In this document: positions 24,942 to 35,904 of the stretch, in pieces | How positions within the stretch are numbered: the stretch's first letter is position 1 | How the letters are laid out: every line of letters begins with the position of its first letter | Origin: Sisyra terminalis | Lineage: Eukaryota; Arthropoda; Insecta; Neuroptera; Sisyridae | Direction of reading: 5' to 3' | Assembly: GCA_958496175.1 (NCBI GenBank) | Contig: OY292279.1 | Location: forward strand, 13,764,001-13,828,000 | Length of the DNA stretch: 64,000 bases | Translations under genes and position numbers: made by a program | The notes under the pieces: model-generated | Seen by the model: only the letters and a program-made list of their open reading frames with translations | Database searches by the model: none | Told to the model about the DNA's origin: nothing

Positions 24942-25218
24942 TCGTCGCTGTGCCTGCCAAGTTCCGTATGGAGATTTTTTCATTTTTATATTTCATTATT
25001 GAAAATAAATAAATTATGGGTAATAATATGTGTAAATAGCATGTCAACTTATACAACAATACATGTTGTTTAATACAACATGTAGGTATAGAATAATTAT
25101 TTTAGAAATTGCATAAAAATATTGAAATTTTTTATTTTATTTTTTAAGTAATATGTTTTTGCTGTTTCTGTAAAGTCTTAAGAAAATCACATATGAAGTT
25201 TATAAGGCACAGCAACGA
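24942..25218. mobile_element. TA-flanked MITE with internal palindrome
   Basis: Terminal inverted repeats TCGTCGCTGTGCCT and AGGCACAGCAACGA are flanked by TA on both sides, as for Tc1/mariner-type MITEs. Near the middle, ACATGTTGT (25061-25069) and ACAACATGT (25075-25083) make a perfect 9-bp stem with a 5-base loop. No coding capacity. Confidence 0.65.
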
Positions 25219-25464
25219 TATATGATAATCCTTAAACGATTGCGGTACAAATTGGGATAAAATGCATTTTAAGACTTTTGGAATTTATTATTTTTTTTTA
25301 TTTGGGACTTTTTTCTCCCTACTGTAGTCTTATCTACTCTGTAATAAATAAAAGAGGAGAATAAATGCAATCCATAAAGAATAATAAACCAATAATAAAA
25401 CAAATAATAAACCAAAGGTTATAAATATTAGATTTACAACGCTATATGTATATGTATTATATAT

Positions 25465-25558
25465 TGTAGTTGACATAGTTTTACACTATGTCCTATAGTC
25501 GCTAATAACCTGAGAAGTTGATGCGACTTTAAATAAATAAAAAATAAATAAAATAAAC
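25465..25558 (+). mobile_element. Non-LTR retroelement 3' tail, copy 2
   Basis: TAGTCGCTAATAACC, then GTTGATGCGACTTTAAATAA and a tail of AAATA/AAAATAAATA units. Same organisation as 3440-3556, with different 5' flanks, as expected for 5'-truncated insertions. Confidence 0.6.
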
Positions 25559-25969
25559 CAATCAGAAAATCATAATAATTATAACTTAATATTGATCCGA
25601 CGTGCCAATGCAGTAGAATAATTTGCTTTTTATTGACGCAAATTTTTTATTTTTCAAAGGAAAAAAAATTCAGACTCATTATTACATCAAATAAGTTCGT
25701 TTTTTATAATTGAGTAGACAAAAAAGTGTTAAATAACTACTTCAATTAGCGTAAAATAATACCATTTTCGTTAGAAAAAAAAACGAAGAAAAAAGATTAA
25801 AAAAATCTATTACTTATACTAACAAAAAAAATGAAGACCGTGAAAATTTCCTCGCTTTTCATTCTCAGTTATTTCAATTTAAAAACAATTTATTTTGTAT
25901 CGGCATAATAAAATTAACAATATAATAGCTATTAAGGTAATTTAATAAAGTAAATAACGAAAGAGGAAA

Positions 25970-26690
25970 AAAAATGCGTTAAATTCCAAATAATTCCACG
26001 TGAAACGGTTAATAAAATTCGGTTCAATTCAAACGCAATTATATTCCATTTCCAAAAAAGGCGTTCTCAATTGAAAAGTCCGATTAGATTCAATTAGAAA
26101 AAAGGTGATTTTTCTTTTATATTCGTTCAGTCATCAGCTTTTCTTCGTCCAGTCGCCCACAAGGCCATCCACTTGTCTTCCTCTCATTTGAATTTATGAT
26201 TGTCGATTATTAATTCAACATTTCTCAAATTCAATGCATAAAGATCCATCATAAAAGATCCGAATTTTTCAGTCGATTTTTTCGAGAGCCGTCGCGCTTG
26301 TTCGAAAACTTTGCGCGCGTTAATTTAAATTTTTTAAATTGTTTTTCATCACGGTTTCACGTTATTGAAAACAGCGGGCGTTCCACCTATGTAATAATAA
26401 TATCCTGATTAACATCGTACTCGTCTCTTTAAAAGATAATTTCGATTATTCTGTTCTCTTTCACCGGTATCAGTATGAATGTAATACATTTACATATGTT
26501 CACAAAAAAAGAAAGATCCAGATGGAAGTCCGGTCTCAGAAACGGCGTTATCTTCGATCAAATTTTTGTCAAGCGGAAAAGATCCATGTTTAAACGGATG
26601 AAAATCTATGGAAAAAACTGTTTCAATCAACAGGTGAACAATTCAAAGATTCAGATGTGGACTTCAGAACTATAAAGCGGTTTCTATTTT
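25970..26690. promoter_or_regulatory. Intronic GC-richer island, candidate enhancer
   Basis: Less AT-rich than surrounding intron and without TE hallmarks. It contains CCACGTGAAACGG, GCCGTCGCGCTTG, GCGCGCGTTAATTTAAAT and CCTGATTAACATCG (TAAT/ATTA homeodomain cores next to TGAT). Intronic Hox4 enhancers, including autoregulatory ones, are known in this family; assignment here is inference from composition and position. An open frame at 26475-26675 (basic, no domain) is probably fortuitous, although a small exon cannot be excluded. Confidence 0.35.
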
Positions 26691-27402
26691 CTTCTGGTAA
26701 TTAAAATAATTAAATGACGGTTAGAGGTACAATTGGTACAATATTGTTAAATTAGAATTGTGATTGATTCCAATAATGACGTTTTTGATAGAAATCTTTT
26801 TAAAGGATATGATGGACCCCTGGACGGTTGTCGTGGATGAGCCCATCTTTTATTCATGTGGTTATTTGATGAAACAATAGATCAGACAATGAGCTAATGG
26901 GCATAGAATGCGCTAAATAAATTAATCTTGGACGCAAACCTGTGCCAAGTCTTTCAGATAAACCTCCTGGCGAGTAACTCAAATGATTTCTTTTTTTGTT
27001 CGATATTGCGGTTAGAGGTTGTGAGATTTTTTTTTTTTTTTTGAACAGGTGTAAAGGGTAATTAAGAAGAAATCTAATAACATTGTAATATTGCCAATCT
27101 ATGAGTATATCTACCAATATTACTGGTAAAGTTATTAATTTATAAACGTTTGCTAAAGCCCTACTATTTATAGTTTTTAATATTGAACACTGATACATTA
27201 TAACCAAAAATATATTTTAATGAAGAACTACATCTTTCATACGTACAGATTAATAAATTATCCAATACAATTGATTATAAGTATTAACAAGAAAATTTTG
27301 AAAATTCGTATATAAAAGAAGAATAAATAATTCAAGAAAAAAAAATGAAATTTAAGAATCGTTACTTTGATTCACGTTTTTTTTAAAATAGTTATATACC
27401 TA
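26691..27402. other. Intronic spacer with a moderately GC-rich patch
   Basis: 26800-27010 is slightly GC-richer; a minus-strand open frame (27207-26854) has no recognised domain and no support as an exon. The rest is AT-rich. Confidence 0.35.
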
Positions 27403-27528
27403 GACTTTATAACTTCTAAGGTCTTTAGCGACTTTAGGATTAATAACATTCCGTAGTCGAGAAATAGTGAATATTTGCTCGATACTAGGATCGAACCTAA
27501 CACCTAACAGTTTTGGAGGGGTCACCTA
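27403..27528 (-). mobile_element. tRNA-derived SINE, copy 3 (5'-truncated, minus)
   Basis: On the minus strand: CAAAACTGTTAGGTG, the B-box-like GGTTCGATCCTAG, then TATCGAGCAAATATTCACTA, GTCGCTAAAGACCTTAG and TTATAAAGTC. The A-box portion is missing. It faces copy 4, about 440 bases away. Confidence 0.65.
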
Positions 27529-27970
27529 AATAAGAATGAATTTTTTTAAATTTTCCAAAAAAATGGACATAATTTGGTTTATTAAGTTTTGCACTTCCAA
27601 ACTCCAGTGGTTGCATCATCGCATAGAGCCAATCTTTTATTTTTTTAAAGGATTCTTGAGTTACAAGGACTATCTATTGTAAAGTACTACCTAATTGGAA
27701 ATACAATCACTAATTTTTATAACTACTAAGAAGTGAATTTATAATTACCGGGAAATGTTCCAGATTTCGAAATCCGGGACACGGTGTTCCTGTCCAAGAA
27801 TTAATTGTCCCAGTCGATAAAAAATCTAAGCATATTAGAGCAAAGCTGGGATTCTTATCTAAACTAATACTTTTTAGATTTTGAACAGACAAATATATCC
27901 ACAAAAAATCATCAAATTTTCTTAAGAAATTGCGAAATTTTTTACAATGAATAAAATTATGATAGCTCTA

Positions 27971-28102
27971 GTGCTAAGCGTTGGGTTCTATTTTCGAATC
28001 GAGTAAATTTTTGAAATTTCTTGATCACGGAGTTTTAAAAGCCCTAGAATCACTAAAGACCTTAGTAGTTGTAAGGCGACGGTAAATAACAATTTAAAAA
28101 CA
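27971..28102 (+). mobile_element. tRNA-derived SINE, copy 4 (5'-truncated)
   Basis: Begins inside the tRNA-like part (GTGCTAAGCGTTGGGTTC), continues with CGAATCGAGTAAATTTTTGA, CTAGAATCACTAAAGACCTT and AGTAGTTGTAAGGCGACGG, and ends in an A-rich tail. Orientation is opposite to copy 3. Confidence 0.65.
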
Positions 28103-28607
28103 AGTGTGATTGTAGATACAGGTTTTTTAATGCTTTTTTTCTCGATTGGTAGTTCGGCAAGTCATTGCAATAAAATCTAAACGAATTTAACTAAAATATT
28201 CAATGACAAAATGTCTAGAGATTTTTTTTATTTGATTCTGGGAATTGCATGCCGAATATAGGAGTTATTTATTTTTCGGAATCATGGTTTTATAAAGCTT
28301 TGATTACATAATGAATCTAACAAAAGCTTATTAATTTTTATGTTTCAAAAAATGAATGAAGGAAAAACCCATAAAAATTGGGAATGTTTAGTAGTTTAAT
28401 CAAGCAATGTCGAAAGTTTTAATGTTTCCAATTTTTCATCAGTTAATTGCTGACTTTTTCAGAAAAAACCTGCAATATATTATAAGATATTACAAAACTC
28501 CTAGAATACTTAGTTGTAAAAATATTTTTTTTGAAGATTCATTAATAATCATACTTTTGGGTAACCAAATCATTTTATCAAAATAAGTTTATCTTCTTAT
28601 CATCTTT

Positions 28608-28870
28608 TATCAAAATGATAAGACTTCATAGATTTGTCCTTGCTATTGCTAATTTTTTCAAGATTAAATAAGTCATTTCCCTTTCAATTCATTTTAATGC
28701 AAACTAAATTCAGTTGCAATAATAAAAACTTAATTTAACAAAGCATTGATTTAATCTTGAAAAAATTAGCAATAGCAAATACAAATCTATGAAGTTTTAT
28801 CATTTTGATCAGGCTTTGCCTGATGAAGTCACCAATTAGTAGCCGAAACGTTGCAAATTGAAAATTGCTG
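28608..28870 (+). mobile_element. Hammerhead-like repeat with inverted arms
   Basis: CTGATGA (28820-28826), a degraded GTCAC/GTAGC stem II, then GAAAC (28845-28849) followed by GTTGC. Just upstream, a ~60-bp inverted repeat (28608-28668 and 28750-28812) shares ATCAAAATGATAA.ACTTCAT and GCTATTGCTAATTTTTTCAA. A hammerhead-like core flanking inverted arms is what a Penelope-like terminal repeat or a fold-back derivative would give. No reverse transcriptase nearby. Confidence 0.6.
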
Positions 28871-31800
28871 AAATGCAATATGGAAAAATTCAAATTTTTG
28901 GAAATTTAGTAGCAAAAGTTTTGCTATCTTAGTAAGTCCTAGCAATTTAAAATTATTTTTCTTATTTTCAAATAAATTGCACAATCTACATAGGATTGCA
29001 ATAAGTGCATTCAATCCATAGACAATCACATGTAAGCACTAGTCCCAGTAGAATCTAAAAATTAAGGATCAAAAATAGCAAAAAGAGTGAAACAATAAAC
29101 TAAATGTAAGAAATCTATTAATTGTAAATTGGTATAACACATTGATTTTTACTATACAAAACTTGTTTATTTTCCAAAAGCTCTTTTTTAATTCACTATA
29201 TTTATGATATGAATATTAAAATTAAGGATTTTTTTTCTTGGGATATTTGTGATGCCCGTTTTATACAAAACAACGCAAAAAGCTCATATCAAAAAATATT
29301 ACCTCTGCTTCCTGCTTCATCCTTAATTCCTAACAACTAATCCTTGATAAAATAAGTTATGAATTTTTAAAATAGACCTAATAAATCATGTAGTTACCAT
29401 TTTTTAGACAGAATTTGTATTATAATAGAAAGCTACATTTTTTATAACGTATTGCTGAGGACAAATATCAAATATTTTCTTAAAATTAAATGGAATTAGA
29501 AGATATTAGAAAAAACCAATTGAAATTTATATTATATTTAGTCTCAATAATGTATTAGAGTGTGTAAATTAATACTATTATATTAAAAACTGATAAGAGT
29601 ATTAACTAAATACTTTAAAAATTCCAAAAACATAAATTAAAACCTACCTATCTTTGATTAGTTTCACGAAAATTACAACTATTTTATCATTTAAATTCAA
29701 GTCCATATATTTGCTTAATTAATTAAAATCTTTACTCTACCTATATTCTTCCTCAAAAAGTTTGGAAGAATTTTCCTAATTAGGTACTTAGATATTTTAA
29801 TATTTCTACCCACAAAACGCTATTTCCTTTTCCTCAATTATTTGTTAATGAAAAATTAATTGCAAAGTTTGAACTTGGCCTTATCTTGCAGTTTCGTTTT
29901 GTTTTGTAAAATCATTAAAAGCTTTCAAACATTATTATCAATCCACATAATGACTAAAAAATAATTAGTAAATTATTTTTATCTTTAGCGGGAAATTAAA
30001 TAATAAATACATTTTGAATACAAATTTTGACTCATGTCCCTCTTAGGTCGGTAAAATTCTAGCAACATTGCATTTCCTACTTAGATTTTTAATTTTGTTT
30101 ACGATTTTTTTGTTAATTCAATTCTATCACTACTGGATAACAAAGCGCAAGATTATGTTCACTTTTCCCAGACAATTGTGACAAATAACTAGCGTCACAA
30201 ATATATTTTTATAGTTGTTTTTTAGTATATGAGAAAAGCGGAATCGTCATTGAATCTTTATGCAAATCACAGCTATTAATTGATCTGGTGATTTGGAAAA
30301 TATACAATTTTCAAGCTAGAATATATCCTCATCCATAAGAAATTTTATTTTTTTTATGTCCCAATATCTTCAAAATAAATACTACAGATACCAAATTTTC
30401 AGTTTTTGAAATCTAATCTTTTATCGCCCATTCAATTGTTTTGTTCATCTTTAAACATTTTTTTCCCTTAAATCAAAGAAAAAGGATATAGGACACTAAG
30501 TCCAAAGTTTTCCAGATCAGTTATTCGAAACTTAAAAATTTCATACAAAATTTGATTATTCTTGTATATTCTTGATTCAATACTTTTTAAATTTTACAAA
30601 GTATTATACTATCGCTCTTTTATTTATATTATTATTATTTCAGTTATCATAATAATACTTATCATTTTTTATATAACCAAAAGTTTATGTATTCATTATT
30701 ATCCAATACATAATTAGATATACGACTATAATGTATACTTATTTTGCGACTAATTGCAAAAAAAAAATACTGAACTAAATTAACCTTTATTTCATGGCAA
30801 TAAAAGCGTAGTAGTATCTATAATAAAGAGCATATTGCATATTTTACTTGATTTTTGTATAGAAGGTAACATTATTTTAAATAAATAAATAAAAAATGAA
30901 TAATAAATGAAAACGTTGCGAAAAATTTTTGAAATCATAAGAAAATAAATTTCATCCAAAACAAAAGAAGAGATTTCGTCAATTACAAAATTTTCTGGAA
31001 AATATCTAATAAAGTTTCCAAAGCTTTGCTTATAGTCTAATAACTAACAATTATTTTCAAACCAGGAATAAAAATTGAAATAAATCTATGAAACAATTTT
31101 AGCTGATTTTTCGTCCTTTTACTAATTAATTGTTAATACCTAGACAAAATTCTTTATTCAACTTATAAAACATATTACAGACTATGGAATCTATGGAAGA
31201 AACATTTAGGTTTAGCTGCTTTAATTGTTTAAAATTTGAAAAATCGGTCCAAGTTTTGAACCTTAAGAAAGCAATATTATTTAAACATTCGTTAAAAGTA
31301 TTTTCATACAAATTTTTAGCGTAAAAACTTAATTAACTTATTTTATTAACTTTAATTTTGTGACAAATCTTGAACTAAAAATCTTCATAGAAAATGAAAT
31401 GATGATCCAAACAATAAAATTGTTCCAAAGATTTTTCCAAAGAAGTAATTTTGAATGGAATTGCTAAATAAACAGATCCGATTTGTCAATAAGTTACTGC
31501 AAAAAAAGGTAAGTTCAAGATGAAATGTCCTTAAGTTCTTAAGACCAAAAGTTTCAGGATCCTTTTGAACTAAGTTTTGTTATGATTCACCAAAAACTGG
31601 TATTGCTGATCTTTGATGACAATTAGCAAGTTTTAACTCTGGAAATTGTCGTTTCATAGGAATATTTTATCAATAGTTAATAGAGCCTACTAATAAATTA
31701 AATATGCTTCAATTTCTCTTTCAAGGTAATTTATGCTTAGATTTATACATCTTCGAGAAAAATGATGGATATCTATGTAGATCCAATTTACCAAAGTATA

Positions 31801-32239
31801 TACCATATACCATAGACTAATTTACCAATATACCATAGATATTAAATAACATATAAGATATAAATCAATATGTCTACTTAAACAATATCCAATTGAATCT
31901 ACGAAACTTTAAGAATCATTTGTTGTGAAAAATTTGTGTAGTGGTTTTGATCTGTTGAAAAGATTTGTAGTAAAACCAAATTAGGATAATTCCATTCTGA
32001 TTTAAGTCGATTTATGTTTGAAGAACCAAAATATCATATACGTTACATCTTAATATAGGATCCTTTCTATAAATTATTCTAAGGAAAACCCAATAAAAAA
32101 ATCCAATCAAATTATTTCCTCATTTTTGGTTAATTAAGATCATTTCATTGCCAGACCTTAAAAAAAAACACTAAATTTTTTTTTCCTGGAAATATGTCAC
32201 AATTTTTTGGTAAGTATTAAATCTTAAACAACTTGGAAA
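28871..32239. other. Intronic spacer
   Basis: AT-rich DNA with no supported gene. It includes a diverged copy of the 22935 fold-back element at 30031-30142. Short frames at 28829-29029 and 31126-31311 lack domains and are considered chance. Confidence 0.45.
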
Positions 32240-32960
32240 CTTCTGATAAATAATCCTACATGATTCATGGCGTGACAATAAAAACACGGATATACTGCGA
32301 ATAAACTACAAAATGAAAAGAAATTTCATGAATATATTTTCCATAGAAAATCCGAGTTGAATAGACGGCAATTCTCAAATTCCACGAATATTTGTATATC
32401 AAATCACGAACACGTCATTTACAAAACAGTCCCAACATTCTAACTTTCCGCATATTTTCACCCGGAACATTTCCACCGGAATGAAAACGATTTGAAAGTT
32501 TCCCATCACAACTGACCATTCGACATTCCGATAAAAAGCCGGTTTGCATTCCCATCCATTTTTCTTCCACTGTATCTATATAGATATATCTATACCACAC
32601 ACAAGAATCTCACACGTTTTCAATGCCCTTTTACATCCCTTTTTTCGCCAGTTAAGTCTATTTTAAGCACCAATAAGCAGATCGTTTAAAATTAATTTTC
32701 AAGAATCCAACATAAAGCCGTAAGGATCAAAGTCCTTGTCCCGATATTTGCAGGCTCATTCAATTTTCAAGCACCGCAATTTATTATCCTTTATTCCTTT
32801 AATGACCTCGTAATTTGTATCTCATACAAACTATGTTTGCATCACTATTTTTCTTTTTCTTTTCAAAGAAACAAAACCAAACAAACGTAACCACAAAGCC
32901 ACACACAAACGGATGATATCCTCGATCGTTTGAAAAGAGTAATAATAATGTCCTTCTTTA
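32240..32960. promoter_or_regulatory. GC-richer island near exon 1 donor
   Basis: Starts about 180 bases beyond the exon 1 donor, within the intron. It is less AT-rich than the preceding intron, with GGAACATTTCCACCGGAATG and CCACAAAGCCACACACAAAC. It holds no coherent coding frame. A promoter-proximal intronic enhancer is plausible. Confidence 0.3.
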
Positions 32961-33136
32961 TCTTCCCCTATTGACATTGCATTAAAATAAATTGCATCTA
33001 ATTTGTATCTTGTCCGATTTTCGATTCATCTTTTGTTGGTCGAAATCTTTTAAAATCCGATTTAAAATAATTTTAACGAGTGTTTTGACGTTTGGAAGTG
33101 GAAAATAAATGAGAAGTAATTTTTCATGATACTTAC

Positions 33137-34052
33137 CAACGCCGGCGACGTGAATTTTTTTCATCCAGGGATAAATGACTCGGTCACCGTTTTCTGAGTC
33201 GTCATCATCGTCGTCGTCCATCATAGGACTACCGTCCATCATGAGTTGGTCGTCATCCATGTCGTCCTGGCCATCGGAACCGGCATCGTCAAGCCGTTCC
33301 ATTTGTATTCCCAATTCGTGGAGTTGTTGATGTGCCGACGATGCGACATTGGGGTGTTGAGGAGTTTGGGGAAGTGCTGCACTTGGTGGCGAATGATGCA
33401 TTAGATCCTGTTGATGCTGATGTTGCGAAACGGGACTGCAAACATCTTGTTGTGCATTTTGTACCACATCACTTAACGAATGCAAAATAGTCGCGGATGA
33501 TCCTGTTGAGGATGATGCAGAAGACGCGGCCGAAACAACAGAACTTGTCGTCGTGATCGCACTAGTTTGCGGTGGGGTTTGTAAGCTTCCACATGGTAAT
33601 TGGGGTTGCTGAGTTTCCGAGTGCATCGCCAATGCCGGCCGTAATTGATGATGGTGGTTATTACTGTGGAGATTGGTATGAATTTGATGGGGATGGGGAT
33701 GAGGATAGTAGTTTCCATATGTGCTAGGATATCCTCCATTTGAGGTTGGAGCGCCATATGGGGTTGTTGTGGCTTGATGGTGGTTATGGTAACCATACTG
33801 TAAATGGTGTTGGTGATGAGGGTGATGATGGTGAGGATTCAGATGATGCCCCGGAAAAAAGTCACCACCACTAGAAATTTTAAAATCGCCGGATGGAATG
33901 TAATTGTTTTGACTATATTCTTCACTAGGCGGAAATTTTGGATCGACGATCACAGGCGATGTGGGCAACCCCAAATGTGGCTGTTGCGGTTGCTGATAAG
34001 GGGAACCAGCTGTTCCGAGTCCGCCGCCGGGGTTCATCAAAAACGAGCTCAT
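33137..34052 (-). CDS. Dfd: Deformed (Hox4) exon 1: N-terminus and YPWM
   Basis: First coding exon, 305 codons plus one base. I chose the ATG at 34052-34050 (MSSFLMNPGG, A at -3); an in-frame ATG two codons upstream (34058) would add Met-Ile. Residues 37-53 read DPKFPPSEEYSQNNYIP, the Hox4-class N-terminal signature shared with vertebrates. Then comes a His-rich tract (about 69-92), Gln/His/Pro- and Ser-rich low-complexity sequence, and an acidic run (SPMMDDDDDDDSENGD). RVIYPWMKKIHVAGV follows, with the Exd/Pbx-binding YPWM at 294-297 (33173-33162). The donor is G/GTAAGT at 33137/33136; reading past it enters the intron. Joined to exon 2 the protein is 522 residues. Length suits insect Dfd, which varies through its homopeptides. 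Confidence 0.96.
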
Positions 34053-35090
34053 GATCATTAATTACAAAATACTTTCCAAGAAAAATTCAAAATAAAAAAG
34101 AAACGCGTTTTGTCGAAGGGATGGCAGCTTTTTTTAGCACAGTGTTTTTATTTCCCTTCGTAATCCATAGAGTTTTAGTGTTTTTATTTTCTTTGTCCCA
34201 TACACTTTGTAAAATTTCAGCTCTACTGTCCCCAGCACTGTTGAGATGGTAGCGTGCGTTTGTAGCTCCGCCTTCCGGATTCCAATTAGTTGGTCATGTG
34301 ACAAGGCGTCGGCCAATGAACGTATCGTGCGCCGTCCATGATGGATATGGATGGGTATATTAGCGTCGTCTCGCTCAAAGCCTTCTACTATATTTACACT
34401 CAATGTATACTGCTTTTATGGACATTGCCGTTTGACTTTTCCTTTTTCACTACTTTTTTCAACGTTCCGCTTTATTATCTTTTCAATCACAATTCAAATG
34501 TATTTTCGCGACACAAAAAAGCCAACGCACATTTCAAAAGCACTGATCAAAGCTCAACATAAACAAAAAGCTCCTGTTTTCACAGTTCTGAAAATTACCA
34601 TTTAAATCACAGATACACTCACATTATAGAGAATTGAAAAAAAAATATCGAATCACAAAAAGCTTATTTATTTCTTGACATGTTTAGAAAACGGTAAAGA
34701 ATTTGGAAAAAGGTTCAAAAAAATTTGTAAAAGTTGGATTCAAAGCGACGGCATTGAGGGTTTGGGTTTTGTATGTTGGTACACGCGCGCAAAAGCTCTA
34801 CACCATCCGTAACTTGGAATGGTTCGGAACACACTACTACTGGGAGTTGGGACAATGTTTCACAGTAGCGCGAGACTCAACATGGTCCCAAGCGCAACTC
34901 GCGTCAACCAATCACGAACAATCCCTCCCATTTTCCAAAACCATCGTCGGAACTGAACTAAACTGGTAAATGTCCGAGCCAGTAGATTTTTTGTTTCTCT
35001 CAAATTCCTGGTCGATGCAAGTGAATTGAGTGAGCACGCAACTGTGGGTGATTCGGTAGATTATGCTTTTTGGGTTTTTTGTGATACCTA
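34053..35090 (-). promoter_or_regulatory. Dfd: Dfd 5' UTR and promoter region
   Basis: GC-richer block directly upstream of the Dfd start. It contains CCAAT at 34282-34286, 34313-34317 and 34908-34912, and a near-palindromic E-box GTCATGTGAC at 34293-34302 between the first two, with TAATTGG on the gene strand. Possible TATA-like AATATA (minus, near 34357) and an initiator-like TTCATTG (minus, 34321-34315) are too weak to fix a start site. The long open frame 34703-34969 on the other strand starts at a non-ATG codon and has no domain. Paired CCAAT/E-box sites near Hox4 starts are also described in vertebrates, as I recall; the parallel is inference. Confidence 0.55.
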
Positions 35091-35728
35091 TTCGATAAAA
35101 TTAAAGTTGAGTGTATTATTTTAAAAAGGTATTTTTTTTTATAAATTCTATTAAGGCAAATATAGATTTTACATAAATCGTAAATGACCTTAAAAATATC
35201 AGTCACATGTATATAAGTTTTAGTCATTATCCTTGGAAATTTGGTATATCAATGGTTTATATTAAAATTGTCTACTATCAAATTGAACGATTAGGAAGTA
35301 AATCAAGTTTATTAAAAATACTTAAAAATTTGTTTTCTTTATGCTACAAATGATAAAATCATTTCCCAAGTATGATTATCCCCAATGTGAAGATTTCTTG
35401 AACATTACAATTCAGCATTTAAATACTGATGTCCTATTATTCTGTCTCCTTAAATTAGGCAGAATATGATTTTAAAAAAGGAAAGATATATCAAAAACAC
35501 AAATCTTATTGAAAAATAAAATTAAAATTGATAACCAAAACTATCTAAGGGAGAATCTACATAGGTACCTATTGTTAGTTTATTGTTGTTTATATTCTAC
35601 TAAATTAAATTTAATAGTGTTTACTTTTTACACTGTAAACAGTTGTAGTGATTTTTAAGAAATATATTTTCTGGATAAGGGTAAATTCTTGTTTATTAAC
35701 CCTATTACCCTACTAGGATAATAGCCTT
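35091..35728. other. Upstream spacer
   Basis: AT-rich with no recognised element. Nothing resembling another Hox exon. Confidence 0.45.
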
Positions 35729-35904
35729 GATTTGATATCCATGGAAAATATGTGGAAATTGCTGAAGAAAAAAGTAATTAAAGAGGTGGTCACAACAGAA
35801 AAATAGCCCTTAGAAAAAATATTCATGAATGGAATCATCATCCACAAATACAGACGATGGTATTATCCTACATAGACAACATACTGCGTAGAATCGGAAC
35901 TTAA
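35729..35904 (+). pseudogene. Tc1-like transposase C-terminal fossil
   Basis: The frame reads DLISMENMWKLLKKKVIKEV, then one stop, then in the same frame HEWNHHPQIQTMVLSYIDNI followed by LRRIGT and a stop. This is the end of a Tc1-type DDE transposase: the NPIENxW motif near the catalytic Glu, and the terminal W...L..S.P.RI pattern. The upstream catalytic domain and inverted termini were not recognised. Inactive. Confidence 0.65.

Larger units (their letters stand above)
15751..33136 (-). other. Dfd: Dfd intron, 17,386 bp
   Basis: Bounded by GTAAGT (33136-33131) and a T-rich AG acceptor (15752-15751), both on the minus strand. The intron is phase 1 and separates the hexapeptide from the homeodomain, the usual intron position in Hox genes. 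It contains a mariner fossil, SINEs, MITEs, hammerhead-like repeats, a tandem duplication and the islands at 25970-26690 and 32240-32960. No additional Dfd coding exon is needed, because the two exons join in frame with the expected linker. Stretches not listed separately are AT-rich and unassigned. Confidence 0.93.

Noticed and set aside
26265..26285. GATCCGAATTTTT, resembling the middle of miR-10
   Set aside because: The diagnostic CCTGTA start is missing, no opposing arm was found, and it is in the Dfd intron rather than between Dfd and Scr.
26410..26445. CTCGTCTCT within the intron, resembling part of miR-993
   Set aside because: Only nine bases match, the remainder of the mature sequence differs, and no flanking hairpin is visible.
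33473..34061. Frames overlapping Dfd exon 1 on both strands
   Set aside because: They are shadows of the CAC/CAT- and CAG-rich Dfd coding sequence.
34703..34969. 88-codon plus-strand frame upstream of Dfd
   Set aside because: It begins at a non-ATG codon in the promoter-proximal GC-richer block and has no domain.
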